This document shows positions 35,100 through 46,894 of a DNA stretch of 64,000 nucleotides, in pieces. The notes under the pieces were generated by a model. That model was not told where the DNA came from, searched no databases, and worked only from the letters and a program-made list of their open reading frames with translations. Source of the DNA: Dryas octopetala. Its lineage: Eukaryota > Streptophyta > Magnoliopsida > Rosales > Rosaceae. Numbering within the stretch: position 1 is the first letter of the stretch; each line of letters begins with the position of its first letter. The position numbers and the translations under genes are program-made. The stretch covers positions 4,623,896 to 4,687,895 of the forward strand of contig OY992837.1 in assembly GCA_963921425.1 (NCBI GenBank). Direction: 5' to 3'.

Positions 35100-35649
35100 C
35101 ACTGCTTCTCATTCTTATACTTTTTTTGCTCCATACTTTTTGTTCTTTATTTTTTGGGGATTCAAATAAACATTTCCATTCCTTGTCTAAAATGAGTGGT
35201 ACACTGATACCCATCCATTGTTTATTACCCGCATATATTTGGTCTGCTTCATTCTATGCCTACAACAGACACACAAGCACGCAACAATGAAGTTGTACAT
35301 CAATAATAGAGGTTTTTAAAATCTATAACCAATAAAAAAAAATCAAAACTCATATGAACAAAGCACAAGAAAACTGAATGATAAACATAAATTGACTCAT
35401 CAAACCACTGATCAGTGGATGCATTACACTAAACAGAGTTCCAGAACATTATAACAGGCCACCTCTACAGTGGCCAATAGAGATGATTTTCAAAAAGAAA
35501 AAAAATACAGAACTTGCGTCCAGAAAGCTAAAAACAAATGACTACTTGACCTGAACAACTTTTTAATTTTCTCGACACCCTTACACTTCACCGAGTACCA
35601 GTACTAGCCAGAAATTATCACGTACTCACACAAAGGAACTGGCCTCATC
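35100..35649. other. Convergent 3' spacer between LecRK and importin beta
   Basis: 3' untranslated sequence of both genes; no further gene seen. Confidence 0.4.
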
Positions 35650-38467
35650 TCATGAAACCATGATGCGCCCAATCATTCCCTGAGTCCAAGTTGCCGTTTC
35701 CTTGAGCTGTTCATCATCGGATTGAAGACACTCACCCAAAAAGTCAGCACAGAATGTAAGATCCTTAAACAGTGCCTTTGTGTTTGTGCCAAGCACACTT
35801 GCAAGGTCACCCAACACACCAACTGCAGCTTTTGTCACACCGTCATCCCTACAAAACAAAGAACCAGGACCATCAGACAGGAACAAATCAGATTCCTAAC
35901 TAGCAACAGAGAAATTTTGTGGGGATATAGTTTATACATGCCTAGATACATACATATTATATTATATATATATAAAAAGGGAACTACATTTGTTTGTGTG
36001 AGTGTGTGTGTGTGTATATATATATATAGACAGAAAGAAGGAGAATATAATACCTGTGTCTCTCCCTGAATACCAATTCTATGAACTGCAAGAGATGCTG
36101 TGCATATGGCAACATGACCTCAGACTTCGAATCCTTGAAGCCCTGCAGTATACCGGAATAGGCTTCAAATATGCTACACTTGAGCTGGTTGCCATAGTCC
36201 AATAACTCATCATCACTAGTGTCCATCTGAGCACAGAGCTCTGCAGCTCCCTGCATCATCTGCACTGCATAAGGGACATACTTCTCAAAATGCTCTCCTA
36301 TTGCAAGAGCTATGTCGCCAAAGCAAGAGAATATGGGAGGCTTGACAGACCGGTGGAGTGTTTCACTGGAAAGATCCTTTAATAGGTGATTCATAATCCC
36401 ATCACAATATGGCAACACTTTATCATCCAAGGCACGACAAATGTCACCAACCACCCCAACTGTGATAGCACACACTTGATATTCCTCAGAATTCTGCAGC
36501 CCCATCTCCAAATACTTGTAGAATTCAGGCATGTACTTCCCAAACTCAGGCCCAGTTGCATAAGCCAGTGCACCAATAGCAAGCATTGCTTCCTCATGCA
36601 CTGTAGAACTTCGGCAAGCAAACACATTGAGAAAAAGAATCATAATCTGGTCTGCTGCCTGCAATATAATGGGCTTAGTTTCATCGGCACTGCGAAGTTT
36701 TTGAATGATAACCTGCAGAACACCACAAAGAGAAGCTTGCAAGTCTCCTTGCTTTTCCCTGTCATCTGATGATACAACCTGAAGCTCTATAGTCTGACCC
36801 AACTTATTCATAATGAGAGGGAGTAGTTGTGCTATAATTTGTGATGTTTCCTTAATATTGGAACACCTCACAACCTCATTCAACGCTTCATATGCAGAAG
36901 ACCTCAGCTTAGAATCCTCCCCATCAGCACGATTAGCAGTGTTAAGAAGACACTCAATGAGGCTTGGGACAAATGGCGTAAAGAGAGAGGAACAGGATCC
37001 AGCATCCTCATACCCCTGGGAAAGGTAATAAATAGCCCCACATACCTTCTCTGATACATTTGGAGCATCCTTAATGCTGTCCAACAATACTTCGACCACC
37101 CTAGGAAGGTTATCATTAGAAATCACAGAAAATCCGGTAGCAGGACTATGCAAAAACTCAAATATACGACCGAGAGTCCAAGCAGTAGTGTCTTTGACGT
37201 GATTGTTTTCATCCTTCATTAACCTAAGCAGGAAATCTAAACCTGACTGGACCAGAATAGATAGCTTCTCAACGGTTGGACCTTCAAGGATTGAGCCAAA
37301 TGCATATGTAGCTGCCTCGCGACAATGCCAATCTGGCTTCACTATGTTAGCCTCGACAAATGGTATCACAAGGGGAAGAATGTCATCCCCAACAGTCCTG
37401 GCAACAAGATCTAGGCATGTCCCACCAGCCATTGAGATATTCCAATCATCCTGGTCTTGATTTTCTTCCTGCTTCAGCAAAGTTTCTAGCAACATTGGAA
37501 CAAGAGATGGCAGAGCCTTTTCTACAAAACTTGAATGAGGAGGTCTAGAGTTTCCACTGTCATCACTCTCAAACTCTTGAAGCTCTATCTCTCTATCACA
37601 AATGGAGCTCCAAAACTCAATTGCTTGGAGGGCAACACCATCTTCATCCCCTTTGACAGCATTTGATGTAAGCTCAAAAAGAGCTTGCATGTAAGGCTCA
37701 AGCACCTCATAGTAGTTTTCTGCAATAGAAACAAGACACTCAAAAGCAGCTTTCCTAATCTCTACCTCCTTGGACAATGCAGTCTCACATATCATCTTCA
37801 TGATGAAATTCCGTTCCATCTCATTTTCAAAGTTTGTCTGTGCAAAGTCCAGGGCATTGTATAAAGCCCTTGTTGCAGCAAGACGGACTTCAGGACTGTT
37901 TTCAGCAAGGTTCATCCCTTGGACTACAGCAGTAAGAACAGAGTTCACCTCTTCTTGCCCAAGATCGGAATGGGAGATCTCCTCACATACATAACCAAGA
38001 GTTTCCAAGGTCGACTGTTTCAAACCAGCAGGGCTATCTCGCTGAGTCATATTGTTAAGCAGAGAGCCAATTAACTCAGGCCACTGCTTCCTCGGAATCT
38101 CAATAGAAGCAATTTTGGCAATAACTTGGGAAGAGGCGTGCCTTGCCTCTTGCACAGGTGACCCAAGAGTCCTCAGAAGCAAGTCCTTGATTTGGGATTT
38201 AATCGAAATGTCAATTGCCAGCCATTGTTGAGCAAGATGTTCCTTCATAACAGCATCTTTGGCATCTAATGAGTTCTTAAGAACAATACCAGACAAACTT
38301 CGGGATTCGGTTGGTTTTTCATTGTTTGCAAGCTCAACCGACAAAGACAGCAGAAAAGCAGGAAGGTTTTGCTCTTGAAACTGCCTAAGATTAGCCTCTG
38401 CTTCAATACGAACTCTCCCATCGGCCGATTGAGCTGCCAATAGAAACTGAGTGATCTCCATAGCCAT
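35650..38467 (-). CDS. KPNB1: Importin subunit beta-1 (karyopherin beta 1)
   Basis: Two coding exons, 38467-36054 and 35848-35650, joined in frame (RHR|DDGVTK), giving 870 residues, the usual length for importin beta-1. It carries nuclear-localisation cargo, usually through importin alpha, across the nuclear pore and releases it on RanGTP. The sequence is a chain of HEAT repeats. The N-terminal domain (MEITQFLLAAQSADGRVRIE and NEKPTESRSLSGIVLKNSL) is the Ran-binding part, and the acidic loop (KQEENQDQDDWNISMAGG) is recognisable. The start MAMEITQF lies just after what looks like a 5' UTR intron with a donor at 38788/38787. The coding intron holds (TG)n and (TA)n runs. No defects were seen. 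Confidence 0.95.
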
Positions 38468-38922
38468 CTCTTTCCGCACTACCACAAAAGGAATCACAAA
38501 ATACATATCAAGACATACAAACAGCAGAGAATTGTTGCATAAAAACCAACGATAACAAAACCATATACAGCCTCTAAAAAGTAAGATCCTAATATTGAAA
38601 CCCTAGGAAATCGTAGTAGCCAAAATGAAACCCTAATCGAATTTGCAGCATAACAAATAGTCAAATACCAGAGAAAAATACAAAACCCTAGTCAACTGAA
38701 ATGACTGGAAAACATACAAAAGCAGTAGATCTATTATCAGAAACATAAACTACAAACCATAGGTTGAGATTAGAGAAATAGAAATACCTCGAATAGAAGA
38801 AGGCGATGAAGCAGCGCAAGCAAGTCTTAAAACCCTACTCGAAGAACAAGTAGAATCGAGAGGCTAGGACTTCACCTTCTCCTTCTCCCTCTGGTTGCGT
38901 AGCGACAAAGCGAAGCACAGAG

Positions 38923-38979
<57 letters not shown>

Positions 38980-38990
38980 ATCGGCGATTT
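38468..38990 (-). promoter_or_regulatory. 5' UTR, leader intron and GA/CT-rich promoter of importin beta
   Basis: On the minus strand a leader exon ends CGAG|GTATTT at 38788, and the coding exon begins shortly before the ATG at 38467, implying a leader intron of about 310 bp. A (GA)n run on the plus strand at 38927-38976 gives a (CT)n patch near the likely transcription start. Confidence 0.55.
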
Positions 38991-39871
38991 ATATAACGCT
39001 TTATATTTCGAATGCTTGGAAGAAGCGGGAGGGAGACGAGAGGGGGGTGACCAATTTTTTGTGAAATAAGAACCAGCGGGTAGGGGTCGTACCTGCCCGG
39101 GGAAGACCTCGAAAACCCTAGGATTTTTGAAATCTCCCACGTGCGAGTGGTTGGCTCGTGCAGATCGTACCGTTGTGAAATATCGAGTTTTTTCTTTTTT
39201 CTTTTTTTTGGAAATTTAATATCAAATATACTTGCCGTGTTGGGTCACGTCACCCATCACTCACTCACAGATTCACATAATATTTGTGCTTCCTAAGTTC
39301 CAAGTAAATTGCCATAATTAGTGATGTATAATGTATTTAAGATTTTTTTATTTTGCCCGCTTTTTGGAAAGAAAAATTGATGACAAATACAACCAATCAA
39401 AATGTTACAATGAATTCGAATTCCGTTATATGTTATTTTTTCACGTATTATCTCCGTCATAAATTGTTATGAAAAAATAATTGTATCTAATAGTTCAATG
39501 GATACAAAAATTTCTTATTTTCACAAATTCTCAAAACAAAAAATCATCTTTAATATTTATGGATGAAATAAATAAGGAAATTTTTGAAAACTGTTTTTGA
39601 ATATAATACCAAACGCTTATTATTAGCAGGATAAGCAGCAATTCATCATCAATATGCATCATATATAACACTTTAATGGAGATGTAAGTGCATAACTTAT
39701 TTAGATTGCAGGTTCTCTGCATGTAATGCATACCCAATAGGCCATACCATCAACCCAATAGTATGTACATTGTAAAACTTATGGACAGATACATAGAAAT
39801 AGAAGAGCAACCAAAAGAAGAAAGTTTCATAACTATAACATCAAGTACTAATGAATCCTTTCAGCTTATGC
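38991..39871. other. Spacer between importin beta and the DUF688 gene
   Basis: AT-rich; no gene recognised. Confidence 0.35.
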
Positions 39872-40708
39872 TTATGATCTATGTTTATTGTGTTTTGCAC
39901 TGCACTGAGGGTGAGCACTGGCAGTGGCAGAGGCATGGCGGACAGGGCTTTTCACTCCACAGAGCTTGTGCTTCATGCGCCATGGGAAGAAAACTTGTAA
40001 GCCACAACCCTTCGGCGAAGAATATGATTGCCTGCTGACTGCTGATCTTGAAATGCAAGCCTCCGCCGGCTCTGGATAATTCCACGAATGATTTGAGAGG
40101 TTGTTACTTGAACTGATTTGGGTTACATGGTTTAGAGCAGATGATGCAACCAATGCAGTTGCATCTGGAAGAAAGCGCTCAATTATGAAATTTGGAGATT
40201 CATTCATCATGTCATGACTTGACTCTGCAAGCTTTAGCTTCCAATCCTCTATTTCATGCTCTTTCTGGGCTTTCTTTTCCACAATGTCTATTGCTTCTGA
40301 CAATGAGAACACGTCTATGGCATCCGAGAAAGCTTCGTTGCTATAATCAATGTCGTCAATATCATCCTCAACATCATCACCACCATAGTCGTCAACATCA
40401 CCATCACATCCTTCGTCGTGATCATGAAGTGCATGATGATGAAGAGGCGGATGCCACCAGCCGGGGGGCAGCTTTGGCCGGGGTGTGTCCCCAGTGTGGA
40501 AATCATCACTTGTATTTGAGTCCTTGGGCTTGCCAGGAACTTGCTCCCAGGAAAATGGAACTCTGTCACTCGTACTCAGCGATGTGCCTTGTAAACTTGA
40601 GCTGCTTGGAGAGTTTCCGAGACGTCTTGTTGACAGGAGTGGTGCATTGAAGTTGAGCATTCTAGGACATTTTGAATCCAAGGCATGACCTTCAACTTTT
40701 TCTTCCAT
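39872..40708 (-). CDS. DUF688-family protein
   Basis: One exon of 278 residues. The N-terminal VPFSWEQVPGKPK phrase, followed by TPRPKLPPGWWHPP, is the hallmark of plant DUF688 proteins, whose biochemical role is not established. The middle is His-rich (LHHHALHDHDE), then strongly acidic (DDYGGDDVEDDIDDIDYS), then helical (about 130-180). A basic aromatic C-terminus contains VFFPWRMKHKLCGVKSPV, another family-conserved segment. No signal peptide or membrane helix is visible, and a nuclear or cytosolic location is likely but unproven. The ATG at 40708 begins MEEKVEGHALDSK. It lies between importin beta and the ETO1-like gene, on the same strand as both, with separate promoters. Confidence 0.8.
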   Translation of the reverse strand: MEEKVEGHALDSKCPRMLNFNAPLLSTRRLGNSPSSSSLQGTSLSTSDRVPFSWEQVPGKPKDSNTSDDFHTGDTPRPKLPPGWWHPPLHHHALHDHDEGCDGDVDDYGGDDVEDDIDDIDYSNEAFSDAIDVFSLSEAIDIVEKKAQKEHEIEDWKLKLAESSHDMMNESPNFIIERFLPDATALVASSALNHVTQISSSNNLSNHSWNYPEPAEACISRSAVSRQSYSSPKGCGLQVFFPWRMKHKLCGVKSPVRHASATASAHPQCSAKHNKHRS

Positions 40709-41728
40709 TAGAGAATATATTGGAAGAACTAAAGCTTTAGGTGAGTTTTTGGGAAGACAATGTTAAGAGGCATGCAGTTGAGTGAAATAATTGCAGGACA
40801 GTTGGAATTTATTGGTATCTCATGAAGTCCGTTAAAACTTATAATTCACTTTAACATGGTCACACACTCACAGGTGAGATAGAAAGGAGACCCTTTTGTA
40901 TGAAAGTGAGAGGGGACCAGTGGCTCAACACCACTGGAGATATCTACCTACATTCCCCAATCAAATAGAAGTACATCATCAAAGTGAAGTTCCCCGTCTT
41001 CAAATTTGGGCAGGTGTCAAATATCTTGATTTAAACAAAATAGAAATAAACCTCAGAATCTGTAATGTGTCATTGCCCAGATGCTATCTAAACTAAAAAA
41101 AATGAACTGGCAAAATTAAGAATAGGAAAGAGAGTTCTTCAACAGGAGGAAAATGCAGAACAGGCTCTGAATTTGGAACCTTTGAGCTCCTGTGAAATTA
41201 GAAATAAATCATTTTCCTGTTGGTCTTAACGGAAACGTGCAGCTTATACAACAAAGGAGAGAACAGAATGACAAGATTACAACACATTGCAAACCGCTTG
41301 ACCAAAAACAACACACGGTAGACATCTAAATTGGACAGACACACATCACAAGCTTACATATCATGTACAAGATTCTTTTTTCCGTGGTTACTTCTGCTCC
41401 CGTCTTTGCTGGAGTAGCAGTAGCAGTAGCAGCAGCAGCAGGTCTCTGCTCTACTACATATAAATCGATCCAATCAATAAACAGTTGACATATTTACATG
41501 CTATCTTGCTCCTCTACTTTCCCTTCTTTATGAATCCAAATTCTCTCTTTTTCCCCACTTTTTAAATCCCTTTTGAAGGCCATGGAAATCTACAATTGTA
41601 TGTTTCTAGAGACAAAATCCATAAGATTAACTATGCTGACAATTTCTGGCCTTTCTCATGGTAAAAGAATCAGATAGCAACAACATGATTGCCCCCAGAA
41701 GGTAAAGAATAATGGCTCTGTGATCCTC
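40709..41728. other. Spacer and 3' UTR of the ETO1-like gene
   Basis: No gene. A short (AGC)n-type tract (gcagtagcagtagcagcag) lies near 41415-41440. Confidence 0.4.
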
Positions 41729-44700
41729 TCACGTTTGTTGTTCATTAACACGCTCCCGTGCTTTAGTATAGAGTTCATGAGTGTCAGCATGATTGGGATC
41801 AAGACAGAGGGCTGCTTCACAGTCTCGGACGGTGGAGACAAAGTCCCCCATTGATTCGTGAAATGCTGCTCGAAGATGTAGCAGCTGCAGGTCTGGCTTG
41901 AAAGCTATGGCCTTGGATAGCTCTTCTATGGCTTCTGCTTCTTTGTGGTCATCCATTAAAACTGGTGGGCCAAAATTCCCATGTTAGTAGTTCAGTCCAC
42001 ACACTCAATTATACTTATCTTAGAGAAATTTAAGGTTTAAAACTGTGCAACTCTGATAGCGTAATCAAATAACAGACCACACAACCTAGGTTCCACCAGA
42101 ACATCAAAATGAAAATGTTCAGTTTTTTTTCTTTGCTTCTCTTTTCTTTCTTAAACTATCTACTTCCTTCTTTTATGATAAGTTTGGTCACTTAAGGACT
42201 TGAACTGTGTTACCAAATTCATCAGTATGCTGATTTTTATTTGAACCGTCCATGTTCAGTTCAAATCCTACAGCAGAAATATACTAATAAGAATTCATGT
42301 TTGAAAACTAAACACAATTTCAGACAACGGGAATAAGTGAAAGCCCAGCTAACCATGGACCACTTAGGCTTGATTAAAACAAGTCAAAATGTTTAGACAG
42401 ATAAAGAATAGATAAAGGTAAATAAAAGAAAGCAAAAAAAAATGGTCCAAAGGACCGGACATAACACACTCTAAACAGTCCAATTCATAGCAATCGAAAC
42501 TCCAGCCAACAGAATGGACCACTAGCCAATCTGCTTGAAAGCTGGATATGTGTATTCCGGGTGATCCAACCGAAACATAACCTGTACACTAAGTTAAGGC
42601 CTAAGGATTTGGAATCAATAATGACAGGCATCTCCGCATATTTAAATAGAAATAAAATCACCATTGATGCAGTTGGGTGTTCACCTCCAAGCACTAAGAG
42701 TTAAGCATAAACAATAACTTCCGATCACTAAACAAACAAGAACCATAGATAACCATAGATACAACATACCTGCTGCCCTGTATCTGTATGGATATGTCCT
42801 CAGGGGATCTAATTGTGTTGCCATGCTTAGGTCACTCTTTGCCATGTCACGGTCACAGTATTCTGAACGTTTCTCATAAGCTGATGCATTGTTTCGGGCC
42901 TTCTCTATGAGCTTTGTCATTTCATCGTATGCAGCTTTGCGTTGATTTTTAAGATGATATACTCGTGCTAGACCCTGATGTGCTCGTGTATGCTTAATGT
43001 TGAGTGCATTTGTGTAGCAGTCAGCAGCAAGATCCAGCTTATCAGAATCTACGTAGACACTTCCTAAATTATTTAGCGCCTGCAGGACAACAGAATTACC
43101 AATCTGAATATAATTGAAGTTTAGAATGCCAAGATCAAAAAAATTAATCTAAAGATGACACTAACTTGTCCTTTTCTAAGGCCATCTGAAGGGCATCTAA
43201 GTGCTTCCTCTAGAAGCTGGATCACATATGTAGAAGAGTCAGAATCAAGACTTGAGTCTGCTAAAGCATATGCTTTAAGGAAAAATGCTTCAAATGATCT
43301 CTGGATAGAAATGGACTCCTCTGCCTTTGCCAATGCTTCTTCACGGTGGCCAGTGTCGTAAAGTATCCATCCTTCATAGACAAGCCGTTCATGCTCAGAA
43401 CTAGAATGATTTCGAGCCAAGCGCAGACTATGCATAGCAGCCTTTTGAGAATTTAACCTACGAATGTCAGGGACATCAGAGATGATGCTAAAACAGACTA
43501 ATATAAGAACTAAGGACAACCAAAGAGCAAAAGCAATTGGATTTAGTGGTTTATTATCCTTCTGTATGAAACTTCTTAGGATCATTAGAGGCTTAGAAGT
43601 TCTGCTCAACATGCAATATAAGCAGATGGTCACGTACATACATTTTCTATGAACAGAAAGTGACACAATTTCTACGCATGTCAAGAACTTAAGATGTTAG
43701 GCTCTGGATCAAACCCTTCACTAAAAAATAATAATGTGGATATCAACAAAGGCTGTTTAATAATATCCACAGACAAATTATAAATGATGAGGTAATTGGA
43801 AATAAAAAAAAGAACATCAAATCCATGTGTACAGAATTATTATGAAAAGAAGAAAAGAAAAAGAAAATGCAGTATAACTGAGAATTTAAACTAAACAACT
43901 TTCTCCTACTTACCGTAATAGAAGGAGAGACTGTCTAAAGCGTAGAAGGCTCTTCCCAGGGTCATTTGCTAACATATGATGTACAACAGCTAGAGAACCA
44001 ATATCGTCAACAGAGGACCATCGATCATATAGTTGCATCCAGCAATCAGCCTGACTCATTTGTTGAACATGAGGACTGAGCAGCTCAACCAGATGGTCAC
44101 CATGCATTTTCCCATGAAACATCATGTAATTTGGGTCCAAAGTCAACAGTGCCCGGACATCTCTGAGAGCTCCTTCAAAATCGTCCGAGGCAATTGAGAA
44201 CCAAGCCCGCAGTTCAAGGCAATCAGGGGAGACCTTGAAACTAATTATTTTATTGATCTCTGAGATAGCTGCTCCGATCTGGTTGTCCTCCAACAAAGAA
44301 ACAGCCCTATACTTGTATGGATAAGATAGAGTTGGATCCAATTGAGTAGCAGTGCTCAAATCTATCATCTTTTCCTTTCCAATACAATACAGAGATCGCT
44401 CCTGATACATCCACCCAACTGGTGTATAATCAGAAATGAGAGAGTTCAATTGCTTGTACGCCATATACTTATGGCCACACTTGTACTTGGCCCTTGCAAC
44501 ACCGACTAAGGAATATATATGGCCTTCCTCGACTGCTGCTTCAAACCACCATTGAGCATCTTTGTATTCCTGCCTCTCAAGCATCACAACACCCAACTGG
44601 TGAAATGCAAGTTGCTTCTGCCACTTTTCAGTGGCACACTCTCCCAGCCTCTCTAGAAGCATCACCGTTGTGTTCGACTTCATGTCTTCCTCAATGGCAA

Positions 44701-45916
44701 TCTGGCTCAAGAAATAATACAAAACAAAAGAAATATGCCCAGCCCTAGCCATTTTTTCCATAGCTTCTGAACCACAAAATATTTTCATGATATTATGATT
44801 GTGCAACGAACTCGGGAGCTCTCTCAGAAATACCTGCACACAAGCTGCCACTAGAAGATAAGAAGTCTCCTCCAATCCATAGTCAATCAGCTGCATTGCA
44901 TCCTCTAGATCACGAACCAGAGACGCCAAATGAGCATCACAAGCTGACTTCAACTCATCACAACAAAACCTGTTTGCAAAGGAAAGTAGGTCCAAAACAA
45001 TTCGCAAATCAAAAGAATCCAATCTCTGAGTCCTGCTAAATATCTCTACTGCTCTCATTGCCTCTACAGAGTATCCATTCTGTGAGAAATTTATCTTCTC
45101 CCGCCGTGACTCTGTGAAGCTACCATACAACATTGCTCTGAAGGGTCTTGATAGGGAGGCCATATTGTATCTCACACACCTAATCTCAGAATCTCCAATA
45201 CAAAATGACATATCACCATCTTCCTCCGAAGTGGAACATTGCTCATTCCCCATCACCACATCATCATCATCAACTTCTTCCTCACGAGGGATTCGAGAAC
45301 ACATACAAGAATCATAAACCGATTCAGGGTCATACCCAGATACCACACTAGCCTTAGGACACTCCATATTTCTGCCACAACAATCCATTGATGATGACCC
45401 AACAAGCTCATCCTCCCTCCTCTCGTACCTTAACCACGCCGCCAGCACCACCTTGGTGAGCACGTCCACGGCGTGCTGCCTCGCCGCCCGGAGGCTCCGC
45501 CGGAACAATTTGGGATCAGACAGACCCCGAAAGACGGCACATTGCTCAACATACATCTTGGATTTATCAAACTGAGGGCAATTCTCAATCCTACGGTACA
45601 CATCAGCGAGAGTTTCGACAAAATCAACGGATTTGAGGCAGGGCTCCACGTGGGGCTCGAGGCGATCGGCCACGGGGAGCCCGAATGGGAGAAGACTCTC
45701 AGCTAAAGCGCTGGTGGTGGGGGATTGGAAACTCCTCGATCTGGATCGAACGGAGTTGACCCGGAGATGGTCTTGGATATGGGGAAGAAGCTTGTCTCCT
45801 CCACCACCACCGCCATTGGCGGCGGTTCCGGACGGGTTAATGGCAAACACTTGAGTGCCTTTACACCCGTCCATGATCTTCAAGCTACGCATTGTACTAA
45901 ATATATTATGCTGCAT
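41729..45916 (-). CDS. ETO1: ETO1-like BTB/TPR substrate adaptor of CUL3 ubiquitin ligase
   Basis: Four exons: 45916-43914, 43457-43166, 43079-42770 and 41961-41729, in phase with GT-AG borders, giving 945 residues. ETO1 and its EOL paralogues bind type-2 ACC synthases and CUL3, so that ACS is degraded and ethylene output stays low. The start MQHNIFSTMRSLK matches the ETO1 family N-terminus. A Gly-rich linker (GGGGGGDKL) follows, then a BTB domain (about 215-330; MSFCIGDSEIRCVRYNMASL). The rest is TPR repeats (LGVVMLERQEYKDAQWWFEA, LDPTLSYPYKYRAVSLLEDN, LDPLRTYPYRYRAA) that form the ACS-binding surface. The frame is also open 5' to 46267, but that stretch has no conserved features. The length and all domains fit a functional gene, though ETO1 versus EOL identity needs a tree. 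Confidence 0.92.
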
Positions 45917-46442
45917 CTCTTCAAGCATACAATGAAATCTCCCTCTAAAATCGAACAAAAAAAAGAAATACAAGAAAAGATAATCTACCTTATGCCCAGC
46001 AAACACCACCGTTTGGGCACCCAGAAAAACACAAAATTGAGGGCGGAAACGATGGTGATGCAGGCCAATTGGAGGTGGGGAAATGACAAATTTTCTGGGA
46101 GTTTGTTTTTTTTCTTTTTTGGTTTTCTTATTTTGTTGATTTCCTAATTTCTTTTCTCTCCCGAGAAAATGGAGAGAAAGTGGAGATGTTGGTGTTGGGG
46201 AAAGAATGAATCGATCACATTGACTTCCAATTCCAACCAGATGTCGAGGTGGAGGTGGCCGTTGCAACGGCCACTCTCTCGTTCTCTTTCTCTATTTTCT
46301 CTCCAAAACAAAGTCTATACGTTTTCTGATCCTCGTCTTCCCCATCTAAATATGACCTTCCCTTGCTCTCTTTTATTTTTATTTTTACAATTCTACGTGT
46401 ATTTTTGTGTGTGTTCTAACTTCTATTATACTCGAATGTCTG

Positions 46443-46473
<31 letters not shown>

Positions 46474-46886
46474 TAATGTATGTTGGGTATGAATGATGAT
46501 TGGTAGTAGGAGAGAGGAAACGTGAGAAGGAGAGGCGATAAAGTCGCACTGTCTTTGAAGCTTTTGTGTTTCTTTTTTTTTTTTTTTTTTTTTTATTTTT
46601 TTTGGGTCGTATTTTCCATTTTCATCTCCAAGACTCCAACTGGAGTGTTTACAAATTACAATGCAAAGGCTATTATTGATTGTGTTGGGTTGGGTTGGGT
46701 ATTCATTCTCTCCCCCTGTCCACTATCTTTCTTTTCCAATCTACAGACCCGCATCTCCCGGTCCTTTCAATGACAGGAACTGCCGTCTTACCCACGCTTC
46801 CACATGGAGCGTGGCCAAGGAACACATCAACACCCTCATTCATGGAACATGGTTAACCACTGTCCACCATCATTCAATATTAAAGG
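45917..46886 (-). promoter_or_regulatory. 5' UTR and promoter of the ETO1-like gene
   Basis: Contains a (GA)n tract (46448-46473, CT-rich on the coding strand) and a long T run (about 46567-46603). An in-frame ATG at 45931 (MLEEMQHN) is a possible alternative start. Confidence 0.45.
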
Positions 46887-46894
46887 CTGGTAGG

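Noticed and set aside
45917..46267. In-frame 117-codon N-terminal extension of the ETO1-like gene
   Set aside because: No conserved sequence; the family start MQHN... at 45916 fits better.
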